A DNA stretch of 64,000 nt from Flavobacterium chilense (lineage in GTDB: Bacteria > Bacteroidota > Bacteroidia > Flavobacteriales > Flavobacteriaceae). The stretch is from contig NZ_LSYT01000006.1 in NCBI RefSeq assembly GCF_001602525.1, forward strand, positions 469,903 to 533,902, read 5' to 3'. Made by a program: the position numbers and the translations under genes. Position 1 is the first letter of the stretch. The number at the start of each line of letters is the position of its first letter. Below, piece after piece: positions 9,240 to 19,206 of the stretch. The notes below the pieces were generated by a model, which saw nothing but the letters and a program-made list of their open reading frames with translations, was not told the DNA's origin and ran no database searches.

Positions 9240-10916
9240 ATGTGTGGAATTGTATGTGCCTTTGATCTAAAACAAAAAGCCGAAACCTTAAGACCTCAAG
9301 TATTAGAAATGTCTAAAATCATTCGTCACCGTGGACCAGACTGGAGCGGAATTTACAGCAATGATAAAGCAATTCTGTCTCACGAACGTTTGGCAATTGT
9401 AGATCCGGCTTCAGGAAAACAACCTTTATTTACAGAAGATAAAAAACTGGTTCTGGCTGCAAATGGCGAAATTTACAACCACAGAGAATTGCGTAAACAA
9501 TTTGAAGGAAAATATAACTTTCAGACTGAAAGTGATTGCGAAGTAATCCTGGCACTTTACAAAGAAAAAGGACCTCACTTTGTAGATGAAATGAACGGAA
9601 TCTTCGGATTTGCCATTTATGATGTGGATAAAGATGAGTATTTTATTGCTCGTGATCATATGGGAATCATTCCGTTATACATTGGATGGGATCAGCATGG
9701 AACTTTTTATGTAGCATCAGAATTGAAAGCTTTAGAAGGATATTGCACAAAAATCGAATTATTTCCTCCGGGACATTATATGACCAGTAAAGACGGCGAA
9801 TTTGTACAATGGTACAAAAGAGACTGGACAGAATATGATGCTGTAAAAGATAATGTAACAAGTATTCCGGAAATCAAAAAAGCATTAGAAGCAGCAGTTC
9901 ACAGACAATTAATGAGTGATGTTCCTTACGGAGTTTTACTTTCCGGAGGTTTAGATTCTTCTATCACTTCGGCTGTAGCCAAAAAATTTGCACAAAAACG
10001 TATCGAGTCAGATGATACAACAGATGCCTGGTATCCGCAATTGCACTCGTTTTCAGTTGGTTTAGAAGGTTCTCCTGATTTAGCAGCGGCAAGAAAAGTA
10101 GCAGATCATATCGGAACAATTCACCACGAAATTAAATTTACCATTCAGGAAGGTTTAGATGCTGTTCGTGATGTAATTTATAACCTTGAAACCTATGATG
10201 TAACTACTGTTAGAGCTTCAACTCCAATGTGGTTAATGGCGAGAGTTATCAAGTCAATGGGAATCAAAATGGTGTTATCAGGTGAAGGAGCAGATGAGTT
10301 GTTTGGAGGATATTTATATTTTCACAAAGCGCCAAACGCCAGAGAATTTCACGAAGAAAACGTTCGTAAATTAGGAAAACTTCATATGTACGATTGTTTA
10401 CGTGCTAACAAAAGTTTGGCTGCATGGGGAATCGAAGGACGTGTTCCGTTCTTAGACAAAGAATTTATGGATGTTGCGATGCGCATCAACCCGCAGGATA
10501 AAATGATCAACAAAGAACATCCTATGGAAAAATGGGTAGTTCGTAAAGCTTTTGAAGATATGTTGCCGGAAAGTGTTGCATGGAGACAAAAAGAACAATT
10601 TTCTGATGGAGTAGGATACAGCTGGATTGATACTTTGAAAGAAGTGGTAGCCAGAGAAGTTTCGGATGAACAATTGGCAAATGCAAGATTTAAATTCCCA
10701 TTGCAGACTCCAACTTCAAAAGAAGAATATTACTATCGTTCTATCTTTGCAGAACATTTTCCAAGCGATGCAGCAGCCTTATGTGTACCTCAGGAAGCCA
10801 GCGTAGCTTGTAGTACAAAAATTGCTTTAGAATGGGATGAAGCTTTCAAAAACATGAACGATCCGTCAGGAAGAGCGGTGGCAAGTGTTCATGATGATGC
10901 TTACGCAAAAGCATAA
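9240..10916 (+). CDS. asnB: Asparagine synthetase B, glutamine-hydrolysing
   Basis: The protein has 558 residues, the normal AsnB length. It makes asparagine from aspartate, glutamine and ATP. The N-terminal class II glutaminase domain is intact: Cys2 (nucleophile after Met removal), HERLAIVD with Arg50, ANGEIYNH with Asn75-Gly-Glu77, and SDCEVI with Asp99. The synthetase domain has the PP-loop LLSGGLDSSITS (about 237-248) and the LSGEGADELFGGYLYFHKAP block. There is no signal peptide, so it is cytoplasmic. A 9-bp-stem terminator follows at 10956-10981, so it is transcribed separately from the asnB paralogue downstream. Comparison with that paralogue is informative because all four glutaminase residues are present here. 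Confidence 0.97.
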   Translation: MCGIVCAFDLKQKAETLRPQVLEMSKIIRHRGPDWSGIYSNDKAILSHERLAIVDPASGKQPLFTEDKKLVLAANGEIYNHRELRKQFEGKYNFQTESDCEVILALYKEKGPHFVDEMNGIFGFAIYDVDKDEYFIARDHMGIIPLYIGWDQHGTFYVASELKALEGYCTKIELFPPGHYMTSKDGEFVQWYKRDWTEYDAVKDNVTSIPEIKKALEAAVHRQLMSDVPYGVLLSGGLDSSITSAVAKKFAQKRIESDDTTDAWYPQLHSFSVGLEGSPDLAAARKVADHIGTIHHEIKFTIQEGLDAVRDVIYNLETYDVTTVRASTPMWLMARVIKSMGIKMVLSGEGADELFGGYLYFHKAPNAREFHEENVRKLGKLHMYDCLRANKSLAAWGIEGRVPFLDKEFMDVAMRINPQDKMINKEHPMEKWVVRKAFEDMLPESVAWRQKEQFSDGVGYSWIDTLKEVVAREVSDEQLANARFKFPLQTPTSKEEYYYRSIFAEHFPSDAAALCVPQEASVACSTKIALEWDEAFKNMNDPSGRAVASVHDDAYAKA

Positions 10917-10955
10917 ATAAGAATTTTTAGAATTAGTATATATTATTTTCGAAAG

Positions 10956-10981
10956 ACGTTCTCAATCCTGAGGACGTTTTT
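10956..10981 (+). terminator. Terminator after asnB
   Basis: ACGTTCTCA and TGAGGACGT form a stem (one G-U pair, ATCC loop) followed by TTTTT. It separates asnB from its paralogue. The remaining gap to 11231 (about 250 bp) holds only a TATATTTG -7-like element (11058-11065) without a well-placed -33 box. Confidence 0.75.
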
Positions 10982-11231
10982 CTTGTCTTAAAATGTTAAA
11001 GTGTATTATTTCAGTTACTTAAATTAATTTGTCACCCATTCGTTTGAGTTTCTTTTTTATATTTGACATTTGATCAGAATAAAATCAGATCAGCAATATT
11101 TTAATGTCAGAATTGTAGGAAAGCAAAAAATAATATTTAGTTTTGTCTTCAATAGAAAATTTTAATGATTTTTTAATGTTGAACTTATTTTGGATTGGTG
11201 GAGAGGAGTAAAAAATAAAAAATAGGATAGT

Positions 11232-12848
11232 ATGTCTGGATTATTAGCTGTTATTGGTAAAGGAAAAGACCCACAACTTGTTAAAGAACTTTCTGCAAGA
11301 ATGTCTCATCGTGGTCCTGATGAAAGTGATTTGCACATTATGGAAAATGGCAGTATCATTTGCCATGAAAGTTTGTCGATTATCGATTTAAAATCAGGTA
11401 AACAACCTATTCAGGGAACCAATAAAGCCTGGATGGTACATGATGGTGAAATCTACAACTATCAGGAATTAAAAGATACCATTTTAAAAGAACATACCTT
11501 TAGAACAAAATCAGATTCTGAAGTCATAGTGCATTTATATGAAGAATTTGGTTATAAGTTTTGTAATATGCTCGATGGTGATTTTGCCTTTGTAATTATT
11601 GATGGTGATGATTATATAGTAGGAAGAGACCCAATAGGAGTAAAACCTTTGTATTACGGATTAGACGAAAGAGGAAGAATTTATTTTTCTTCTGAAATGA
11701 AATCTATTGCAGATCAATGCAAATCATTTTCGACTTTTCCTCCGGGACATTATTATACTGCAAAAACTGGTTTTGTAAAATATTATCAGCCAGAATGCGA
11801 AGATCATAAAAAAGCAGTTGAAAGCTTAGACTTAGGCTTAATTCGGGAGAGTTTGATTGAGGCGGTTCGCAAGCGTCTGCTTAGCAACGTTCCTTTAGGA
11901 ACTATTTTATCTGGAGGTTTGGATACTTCTTTGGTTTCTTCGATTGCTTCAAAGCTTTTGAAGGAAAAAGGCAGAAAATTGCATACATTTTCTATCGGTT
12001 TAAATGCGGATGCACCAGATAATATGGCGGCAAGAAAGGCAGCGGCATTTTTAGGAACAGAGCATCATGAAATTCATTTTTCTTTAGAAGAAGGAGTTAA
12101 GGTTCTGGAAAAAGTGATTTATTATATAGAAACATACGATATTATTTCTGTTCGTTCTAGTGTTCCAATGTATTTACTGTCAAAAGCAATTGCAGATCAG
12201 GGAATAAAAGTTCTTCTTTCAGGTGAAGGTGCGGATGAAATTTTTGGCGGACATTTATATTTTAGAAATGCTCCATCGACAGAAGCATTTCAAGATGAGA
12301 CTATAGAAAGAGTACAAAAGCTTTTTACTGCCGATTTGTTGCGTGTTGATAAAACAACAATGGCGCATGGTTTAGAAGCTAGGGTTCCGTTTTTAGATAC
12401 TTCATTTTTAGATGTTGCCATCCGAATCAAACCAGAAGAAAAACAGCCAAAAACTTATGATGGTATTGAAAAATACATTTTAAGAAAAGCATTTGATACA
12501 CCAGAAGATCCATATTTGCCAGCTGAGATTTTATGGCGTCAAAAAGAACAATTTTCTGATGGAGTTGGGTATAACTGGGTTGATGAATTAATTGAATACT
12601 GTGCTGCTCAGGTTTCAGATGAACAATTAGCAGGCGCAAGTGTAGAATTTCCATATAATTCACCAACAACAAAAGAAGCCTATTTGTACAGATCAATCTT
12701 TCATAAATATTATCCGCAGGTAAGTGCAGCGCAAACAGTTCGAAAATGGATCCCAAAATGGCAGGATAATCCTGATCCTAGCGGAAGAGCCAATTCTGCT
12801 CACGTAAAAGCAGCTGCTGAAATTTCAAAATCAGGAGTAACAGTTTAG
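11232..12848 (+). CDS. Asparagine synthetase-like protein with degenerate glutaminase site
   Basis: The 538-residue paralogue of the preceding AsnB is collinear along its whole length. The synthetase domain is well kept: LSGGLDTSLVSS (PP-loop, with Thr where AsnB has Ser), LLSGEGADEIFGGHLYFRNA, EARVPFLDTSFLDVAIRI and ILWRQKEQFSDGVGYNW. The glutaminase domain keeps its fold words (MSHRGPDE, DGEIYNY, SDSEVI) but has lost the chemistry: residue 2 is Ser instead of the Cys nucleophile, Ser47 replaces the Arg that binds glutamine, and Asp71 replaces the oxyanion-hole Asn. Only Asp95 remains. E. coli AsnB with its Cys replaced loses glutaminase activity but still uses ammonia, so an ammonia-dependent synthetase, or one adenylating another acid, is inferred. 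It has its own terminator. Confidence 0.9.
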   Translation: MSGLLAVIGKGKDPQLVKELSARMSHRGPDESDLHIMENGSIICHESLSIIDLKSGKQPIQGTNKAWMVHDGEIYNYQELKDTILKEHTFRTKSDSEVIVHLYEEFGYKFCNMLDGDFAFVIIDGDDYIVGRDPIGVKPLYYGLDERGRIYFSSEMKSIADQCKSFSTFPPGHYYTAKTGFVKYYQPECEDHKKAVESLDLGLIRESLIEAVRKRLLSNVPLGTILSGGLDTSLVSSIASKLLKEKGRKLHTFSIGLNADAPDNMAARKAAAFLGTEHHEIHFSLEEGVKVLEKVIYYIETYDIISVRSSVPMYLLSKAIADQGIKVLLSGEGADEIFGGHLYFRNAPSTEAFQDETIERVQKLFTADLLRVDKTTMAHGLEARVPFLDTSFLDVAIRIKPEEKQPKTYDGIEKYILRKAFDTPEDPYLPAEILWRQKEQFSDGVGYNWVDELIEYCAAQVSDEQLAGASVEFPYNSPTTKEAYLYRSIFHKYYPQVSAAQTVRKWIPKWQDNPDPSGRANSAHVKAAAEISKSGVTV

Positions 12849-12893
12849 AAACATCAAAAATAAATTCCAAAAACCAATTTGGAACCCAATAAT

Positions 12894-12937
12894 AAAAAAT
12901 CCGAAATGACATTTTAAATGTTGGTTTCGGATTTTTT
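12894..12937 (+). terminator. Terminator after the asnB paralogue
   Basis: AAAAAATCCGAAA and TTTCGGATTTTTT flank an imperfectly paired centre. The right arm ends in a T-run. Confidence 0.8.
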
Positions 12938-13016
12938 ATTATAAATACTTTTTTTAATTCACTCTGTTTTTGTTATTGAATTTTGCCTTTGTTTTTTGAA
13001 TTTTAAAAGATTAGAA

Positions 13017-13044
13017 TTTGCTGTTAAGAAAAATACTATATTTG
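13017..13044 (+). promoter_or_regulatory. Candidate promoter of the M16 peptidase gene
   Basis: TTTG (13017-13020), 16 bases, then TATATTTG (13037-13044), 38 bases before the ATG. The -7 element is a perfect TAnnTTTG. The spacer is a little shorter than the usual 19-20. Confidence 0.45.
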
Positions 13045-13082
13045 ATTTACCAATAATTAACTAACCTTTTTAAATATAATCT

Positions 13083-15821
13083 ATGAGAAACTTATTGCTA
13101 AGTGGGATTTTGTATTGCTCACTTGTTTTGACGCCTTCAGTTTATGCACAAAAAAAGATTGAAACGCCCAAATACATTAAAAATATTGAAGGTGTAAAAG
13201 AATATTCTTTAAACAACGGACTAAAAGTACTCTTGATTCCAGATGCTTCACAAAGTAATATGATTGTAAATATTGTTTACAATGTAGGTTCCAGAAATGA
13301 AGGTTATGGTGAGAAAGGGATGGCGCATTTATTAGAGCATATGTTATTTAAAAGCACTAAAAACCTCGGTGATATAAAAAAAATGCTTTCAGATAAAGGT
13401 GGAAATGCCAACGGAACCACCTGGCTTGACCGTACCAATTATTTCGAAGTTTTTCCTTCAAGCGACGAGAATTTAAAATGGAGCATTGAGATGGAAGCTG
13501 ACAGAATGATCAATGCTACGATTCTGCAAACCGATCTGGATAAAGAATTTTCTGTAGTAAGAAATGAGTTTGAAATAGGCGAAAATAACCCTGATGGAGT
13601 TTTGCAGGAAAGAATACTTTCTGCAGCTTATTTGTGGCATAATTACGGAAAAAGTACCATTGGGAGTAAAGAAGATATTGAACGTGTAAAAGCAAACAGA
13701 TTAAGATTTTTTTATGAGAAATATTATCAGCCCGATAATTCGACCTTAATAATTGCAGGAAAATTTGATGATAAAAAAGCCTTGCAATATGTAGGGCAAT
13801 ATTTTGGTGCGATTTCAAAACCTAAACGAGTTTTAGATAAAACTTACACTATTGAGCCAGCTCAGGATGGTGAAAAATATATAGAGCTAAAAAGAGCAGG
13901 AGACAGTAAAAATGTTGGAGCCTTGTATCATACAGCGGCTTATGCAGATAAAGATTATGCTGCCATTGATGCCCTGGGTGAAATTTTAACTGCTGATCCG
14001 TCCGGATATTTGTATAAATCATTAGTAGAAACTCACAAAGTATCGAGTATTTACTATTGGCAGCCTACTACAAGAGATGCCAGTTTTGTATATTTTGGAG
14101 TAGCAGTTCCTAATGATAAAGATATTAAAGAAACAAAGGATATTGTAAGAGCAGAGTTAGACAAAATAGGAACGACTAAGTATACAGATGAAGATGTCAA
14201 CAGAGCCAAAGCAAAGATTATTAAACAAATAGAAGGTGTAAAAAATAACACCATTTCGTTTGCTATCAATCTTACTGAAGTTATTGGAGCCGGAGATTAC
14301 AGATTAGGCTTTTTGTATCGTGATGCTATCGAGAATCTGACTAAAGAAGATATACAAAGAGTTGCTGAAAAATATTTTAGAAGTAATAACAGAACAGTAG
14401 GAATATTTATTCCTTCTAAAGACGAGCAAAGAGTAAAATCTGTAGAATATACAGATGAAGAAGTGCTTGCGCTCACAAAAGATTACAAAGGAAAAGCCTT
14501 AGAAAAAGAAGCAGCAGCATTTGAAGCTTCGATCAAAAATTTAAAGCAAAATTTTGTCGAAGGAAAACTAAGCAACGGAGCAAAATACGGACTGATTAAA
14601 AAAGAAATAAAAGGCGGAAAAGTTCAGGCTAGTTTTAGGTTTCCGGTGAGTAATGAAAAAGACTTAACCGGAAAAACAGATGCCGGCGGTATTCTGGCTC
14701 AATTGCTTAAAACAGGTACTAAAACTAAAACCAAAGAACAGATTCAGGACAAATTAGATCAGCTAAAATCCAGCATTAACTTTAATTTTTCAAGACAAAC
14801 TTTATCTGTAAATATTAGTACCTACAAAGAGAATTTTAAAGAAGTAATGGGGATTTTGGGAGACTTATTGGTGAATTCTACTTTTCCTGAAAATGAATTG
14901 GCAAAAACAATCAGTGAGTATAATACCTATCTGGAATCTAATCTTAATGATCCGCAGTCAGTTGCTTTTACAGAAATAGCAAGACAGACTGCAAAATATC
15001 CTAAAGAAAGTATTTTTTATACACCAACACTTCAGGAGCAAATTGATGCCTTTAAAAAGATTAAACAAACTGAAATAGTTGATTTCTATCAAAATATTTT
15101 AGGCGGAAATAACGGAGTTGGAAGTGTGGTAGGAGATCTGGATGCCAAATCAACAGTAGAAATCCTTGAAAATACTTTTGGCAAATGGAACTCTAAATCA
15201 AAATACGAACAGGCGCTGCCAACTTATTTTGAAACAAATAAATTAGATAAAGACATCATTACTCCGGACAAAGAAAATGCCGTTGCTTTAGGGCGAATAA
15301 GTTTTAAAATGGATAGAAATAGCCCTGATTATCCTGCATTTATTATGGCAAATGAAATATTAGGAAGCGGCGGATTTTTAAGTGCCAGAATCCCTATGAG
15401 ACTTAGAGAAAAAGAAGGAATTAGTTACGGTGCAGGTTCGTATATTGATGTGCCAATTGTGAGTAATGTTGCTTCCTGGAGTTATTATGCTTTTTTAAAT
15501 CCAACCAAGAAAAATGCTGTTGAAACTGCTACAAAAGAAGAAATAGCAAAAGCATTAAAAGATGGGTTTACAGCAGAAGAATTAAAATCAAATTTGGTAA
15601 GCTGGCAAAACGAAAGAAAAACAAGACTTGGTGTAGATGATACTTTAATGAATCTCACAAATACTTATTTGCAATACGGAATTCCGCTTGATGATTACGA
15701 CACGCTGGAAAACAAAGTAAAAGCTTTAAAAGTAGAAGAAGTAAATACTGTTTTGAGAAAATACCTGAGTCTGGATAAAATGACCTCAATTTATGTAGGG
15801 GATTTTAATAAAAAACAATGA
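13083..15821 (+). CDS. Periplasmic M16-family zinc metallopeptidase (insulinase/pitrilysin type)
   Basis: The protein has 912 residues with a signal peptide (about 1-22, ending SVYAQ), so it is periplasmic or outer-membrane associated. The inverted zinc motif HLLEH is at residues 82-86 (GMAHLLEHMLFKS), and the third ligand is in VVRNEFE (Glu162), at the classic distance. Two M16 repeats are visible. The first carries the zinc site. The second, from about residue 500, contains ILGSGGFLSARIPMRLREKE and YGAGSYIDVP but no zinc motif, as is normal for the inactive partner domain. It is probably a clam-shell protease degrading short peptides. It stands alone with its own promoter and terminator. 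Confidence 0.93.
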   Translation: MRNLLLSGILYCSLVLTPSVYAQKKIETPKYIKNIEGVKEYSLNNGLKVLLIPDASQSNMIVNIVYNVGSRNEGYGEKGMAHLLEHMLFKSTKNLGDIKKMLSDKGGNANGTTWLDRTNYFEVFPSSDENLKWSIEMEADRMINATILQTDLDKEFSVVRNEFEIGENNPDGVLQERILSAAYLWHNYGKSTIGSKEDIERVKANRLRFFYEKYYQPDNSTLIIAGKFDDKKALQYVGQYFGAISKPKRVLDKTYTIEPAQDGEKYIELKRAGDSKNVGALYHTAAYADKDYAAIDALGEILTADPSGYLYKSLVETHKVSSIYYWQPTTRDASFVYFGVAVPNDKDIKETKDIVRAELDKIGTTKYTDEDVNRAKAKIIKQIEGVKNNTISFAINLTEVIGAGDYRLGFLYRDAIENLTKEDIQRVAEKYFRSNNRTVGIFIPSKDEQRVKSVEYTDEEVLALTKDYKGKALEKEAAAFEASIKNLKQNFVEGKLSNGAKYGLIKKEIKGGKVQASFRFPVSNEKDLTGKTDAGGILAQLLKTGTKTKTKEQIQDKLDQLKSSINFNFSRQTLSVNISTYKENFKEVMGILGDLLVNSTFPENELAKTISEYNTYLESNLNDPQSVAFTEIARQTAKYPKESIFYTPTLQEQIDAFKKIKQTEIVDFYQNILGGNNGVGSVVGDLDAKSTVEILENTFGKWNSKSKYEQALPTYFETNKLDKDIITPDKENAVALGRISFKMDRNSPDYPAFIMANEILGSGGFLSARIPMRLREKEGISYGAGSYIDVPIVSNVASWSYYAFLNPTKKNAVETATKEEIAKALKDGFTAEELKSNLVSWQNERKTRLGVDDTLMNLTNTYLQYGIPLDDYDTLENKVKALKVEEVNTVLRKYLSLDKMTSIYVGDFNKKQ

Positions 15822-15858
15822 AAAGGGAAAAATCTAATTTAAAGATTTTAAATTCATT

Positions 15859-15897
15859 AAAACCGAAATGCATTTTATATGTCATTTCGGTTTTTTT
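15859..15897 (+). terminator. Terminator after the M16 peptidase gene
   Basis: AAAACCGAAATG and CATTTCGGTTTT pair around a 12-base loop, followed by further Ts. The rest of the gap up to gyrB (about 250 bp) has repeated 'gaatttggaatttgaga' type words and a TATATTTG (16104-16111), 38 bases before the gyrB ATG, that could be its -7 element. Confidence 0.85.
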
Positions 15898-16149
15898 ATA
15901 GAGACGATAAAGTTTATAATTTCGAATTTCTCAAAATTGAAATTTGATATTATTTTATGTTATTCCTATTTTGGAATTTGGAATTTGAGAAAATTAGAAT
16001 TTAAAGTTGGCTTTTAGATTTATTTTTTGATAATTTAAGCAATTGTGTTAATAACTTAAGTGCTTTAAGTCGTATTTTAACGGATATATAATTTGCGTTT
16101 TTATATATTTGCGTGTTAGACAATAATTACATTTTTTAGAATAAATTAT

Positions 16150-18090
16150 ATGAGCGAAGAAATCAAGAAGAACAATTATTCAGCAGATAGTATTCAGGCA
16201 TTAGAAGGAATGGAGCACGTAAGAATGCGTCCGTCGATGTATATTGGAGATGTAGGAGTTCGAGGGCTGCATCATTTGGTTTATGAAGTTGTTGATAACT
16301 CTATTGATGAGGCCATGGGTGGACATTGTGATACAATTGGTGTTGCAATTAACGAAGATGGTTCAGTTACGGTTGAAGATAACGGACGTGGTATTCCGGT
16401 TGATTTACATAAAAAAGAAGGAGTTTCTGCACTTGAGGTAGTAATGACTAAAATTGGAGCCGGAGGTAAATTTGATAAAGATTCTTATAAAGTTTCCGGA
16501 GGTTTACACGGAGTAGGGGTTTCAGTTGTAAATGCCCTTTCTGTTCATATGAAATCAACTGTTTTTAGAGAAGGAAAAATCTATGAGCAGGAATATGAAA
16601 GAGGAAAATCATTATATCCGGTAAAACAAATTGGAGAAACAGATAAAAGAGGTACACGTCAGACATTTTACCCTGATAATACCATTTTTACCCAAACTAC
16701 AGAGTTCTCCTATGATACTTTATCAGCCCGTATGCGTGAACTTTCGTTCCTAAACAAAGGAATCACGATCACATTTACAGATAAAAGAGAAGTGGATGAA
16801 AAAGGCGAATTTAGAAGCGAAGTGTTTCATTCTGATGAAGGTCTTAAAGAATACATTCGTTATTTAGACGGAAACCGTGAGCCAATTATTTCTCACGTAA
16901 TCAGCATGGATCACGAAAAAGGTGAAATTCCGGTTGAGGTTGCCCTGATTTATAATACAAGTTATACAGAGAATATTTTCTCTTATGTAAATAATATCAA
17001 CACACACGAAGGAGGAACGCATTTGCAAGGTTTTAGAAGTGGTTTAACAAGAACCCTTAAAAAATATGCCGATGCATCCGGAATGTTAGATAAATTAAAG
17101 TTCGAGATTGCAGGAGATGACTTCCGTGAAGGGTTAACGGCAATTATTTCTGTAAAAGTTGCAGAACCACAATTCGAAGGACAAACAAAAACAAAATTAG
17201 GAAACAGAGAAGTAGTTTCTCCGGTTTCTCAGGCTGTTGGAGAAATGTTAGAGAATTATTTGGAAGAAAATCCAAATGATGCCCGAATCATTATTCAAAA
17301 AGTTATTTTGGCTGCTCAGGCACGTCACGCGGCGAAAAAAGCGCGTGAAATGGTACAACGTAAAACCGTTATGGGCGGCGGCGGATTGCCAGGAAAACTT
17401 TCAGATTGTTCTGAGCAGGATCCGGCAAGATGTGAGGTTTACCTGGTCGAGGGAGATTCGGCAGGTGGAACTGCAAAACAAGGACGTGACCGTAATTTTC
17501 AGGCGATTTTACCGCTTCGTGGTAAGATTTTGAACGTAGAAAAAGCAATGCACCATAAGGTATTTGAAAACGAAGAGATTCGTAATATTTTTACCGCTTT
17601 GGGTGTAACTGTTGGAACTGCAGAAGACAGTAAAGCATTAAACCTTGAAAAACTAAGATATCATAAAGTAATCATCATGTGTGATGCCGATGTCGATGGT
17701 AGTCACATTTCTACCTTAATATTAACGTTCTTCTTCCGTTTCATGAAAGAGCTTATCGAAGAAGGTCACGTTTACATCGCAGCACCACCTTTATACTTAG
17801 TTAAAAAAGGACAAAAGAAAGAATATGCATGGAATGACGTTCAACGTGATCAGGCGAACGAAAGAATGGGAGGAAGTGCTGCTATTCAACGTTATAAAGG
17901 TCTTGGAGAGATGAATGCGGAGCAGTTGTGGGAAACTACAATGGATCCTAACTTCAGAACTTTACGTCAGGTAACTATTGAAAGTCTGGCAGAAGCCGAC
18001 AGGGTTTTCTCAATGTTAATGGGAGATGAGGTTCCGCCACGTAGAGAGTTCATCGAGAAAAATGCAGTTTATGCAAATATCGATGCATAA
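16150..18090 (+). CDS. gyrB: DNA gyrase subunit B
   Basis: The protein has 646 residues, the short GyrB form lacking the roughly 165-residue insert of the E. coli protein. The GHKL ATPase site is YEVVDNSIDEAMGG (about 40-53), with EDNGRGIPVD and SGGLHGVGVSVVNALS. The TOPRIM domain is complete: YLVEGDSAGGTAKQGRD (about residue 430), PLRGKILNVEKA and MCDADVDGSHI (about 510). The C-terminus has QRYKGLGEMNAEQLWETTMD. Together with GyrA it introduces negative supercoils using ATP. Paired with ParE it is usually distinguished by the RYKGLGEMN...TTMDP block, which fits GyrB. It is followed by a 19-bp hairpin and then mdh on the same strand. Confidence 0.97.
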   Translation: MSEEIKKNNYSADSIQALEGMEHVRMRPSMYIGDVGVRGLHHLVYEVVDNSIDEAMGGHCDTIGVAINEDGSVTVEDNGRGIPVDLHKKEGVSALEVVMTKIGAGGKFDKDSYKVSGGLHGVGVSVVNALSVHMKSTVFREGKIYEQEYERGKSLYPVKQIGETDKRGTRQTFYPDNTIFTQTTEFSYDTLSARMRELSFLNKGITITFTDKREVDEKGEFRSEVFHSDEGLKEYIRYLDGNREPIISHVISMDHEKGEIPVEVALIYNTSYTENIFSYVNNINTHEGGTHLQGFRSGLTRTLKKYADASGMLDKLKFEIAGDDFREGLTAIISVKVAEPQFEGQTKTKLGNREVVSPVSQAVGEMLENYLEENPNDARIIIQKVILAAQARHAAKKAREMVQRKTVMGGGGLPGKLSDCSEQDPARCEVYLVEGDSAGGTAKQGRDRNFQAILPLRGKILNVEKAMHHKVFENEEIRNIFTALGVTVGTAEDSKALNLEKLRYHKVIIMCDADVDGSHISTLILTFFFRFMKELIEEGHVYIAAPPLYLVKKGQKKEYAWNDVQRDQANERMGGSAAIQRYKGLGEMNAEQLWETTMDPNFRTLRQVTIESLAEADRVFSMLMGDEVPPRREFIEKNAVYANIDA

Positions 18091-18107
18091 TAAAAATTAA
18101 TATTTTC

Positions 18108-18151
18108 AATTCGTTTAATTGTTTAAATTTACTTAAACGATTAAACGAATT
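18108..18151. repeat. 19-bp hairpin between gyrB and mdh (TTTAAT/CGATTAAA word family)
   Basis: AATTCGTTTAATTGTTTAA pairs with TTAAACGATTAAACGAATT across a 6-base loop, with a single T-G position that would be a wobble pair in RNA. There is no clean T-run after it. The same words recur near cysS, folE and valS. Confidence 0.75.
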
Positions 18152-18201
18152 GTCGATTTATAAAACAAACAAATTAATTAATAACCGATAAAGTATAAAA
18201 T

Positions 18202-19137
18202 ATGAAAGTTACCATTGTAGGAGCAGGAAATGTTGGAGCTACATGTGCAGATGTTATTTCTTATAGAGGAATTGCCAGCGAAGTAGTATTGTTGGATATT
18301 AAAGAAGGTTTTGCCGAAGGGAAAGCGTTGGATATTATGCAATGCGCGACAAATACAGGGTTTAATACCAAAGTATCTGGCGTTACCAACGATTATTCTA
18401 AAACTGCCGGAAGTGATGTAGTGGTGATTACATCAGGAATTCCGAGAAAACCAGGAATGACACGCGAAGAATTAATTGGTATAAATGCAGGAATTGTAAA
18501 AACAGTTGCTGAAAATGTATTGAAATATTCTCCGGATACTATAATAGTGGTAGTTTCAAACCCAATGGATACGATGACTTATTTGGCTTTGAAATCCACA
18601 GGATTACCAAAAAACAGAATCATTGGTATGGGAGGCGCATTAGATAGTTCCCGTTTCAGAACTTATTTGTCTCTAGCACTGGATAAACCGGCAAATGATA
18701 TTTCGGCAATGGTTATTGGAGGTCACGGTGATACTACTATGATTCCTTTAACACGTTTGGCTTCTTATAACGGAATTCCGGTAACAGAATTTCTTTCAGA
18801 AGAAGTATTGCAAAAAGTAGCTGCAGATACAATGGTTGGAGGAGCTACTCTTACAGGTTTATTAGGAACATCAGCCTGGTATGCGCCGGGAGCTTCTGTT
18901 GCTTTTTTAGTAGACAGTATTTTAAATGATCAGAAAAAAATGATTGCATGTTCTGTTTTTGTTGAAGGAGAATATGGTCAAAATGATATCTGTATAGGAG
19001 TACCATGTATAATTGGTAAAAACGGAGTTGAAGAAATTTTAGATATAAAATTAAACGATAACGAAAAAGCGTTATTTGCTAAAAGTGCAGATGCAGTTAG
19101 AAGCATGAACGAAGCGTTAAAATCGATTTTAGTATAA
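18202..19137 (+). CDS. mdh: Malate dehydrogenase (NAD-dependent, LDH-like)
   Basis: The 311-residue protein starts MKVTIVGAGNVGATCADVIS with the Rossmann GxGxxG. VVITSGIPRKPGMTREELIG carries the substrate-binding arginines of the malate-type active site, VSNPMDTMTY the NAD loop, and MVIGGHGDTTMIP the catalytic His (about residue 174). The length and the R-K-P-G-M-T-R signature place it in the bacterial/chlorobial MDH group rather than lactate dehydrogenase. It interconverts malate and oxaloacetate in the TCA cycle. It lies 111 bp after gyrB and has its own terminator at 19159-19186. Confidence 0.96.
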   Translation: MKVTIVGAGNVGATCADVISYRGIASEVVLLDIKEGFAEGKALDIMQCATNTGFNTKVSGVTNDYSKTAGSDVVVITSGIPRKPGMTREELIGINAGIVKTVAENVLKYSPDTIIVVVSNPMDTMTYLALKSTGLPKNRIIGMGGALDSSRFRTYLSLALDKPANDISAMVIGGHGDTTMIPLTRLASYNGIPVTEFLSEEVLQKVAADTMVGGATLTGLLGTSAWYAPGASVAFLVDSILNDQKKMIACSVFVEGEYGQNDICIGVPCIIGKNGVEEILDIKLNDNEKALFAKSADAVRSMNEALKSILV

Positions 19138-19158
19138 CGATTTTCGAAAAAAAAGGAA

Positions 19159-19186
19159 AAGGCTGCACTTTTGCAGTCTTTTTTTT
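19159..19186 (+). terminator. Terminator after mdh
   Basis: AAGGCTGCA and TGCAGTCTT form the stem (one G-U pair) around a four-base loop and run into an eight-base T tract. Confidence 0.85.
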
Positions 19187-19206
19187 GAGATTAATTAATA
19201 AATAAA

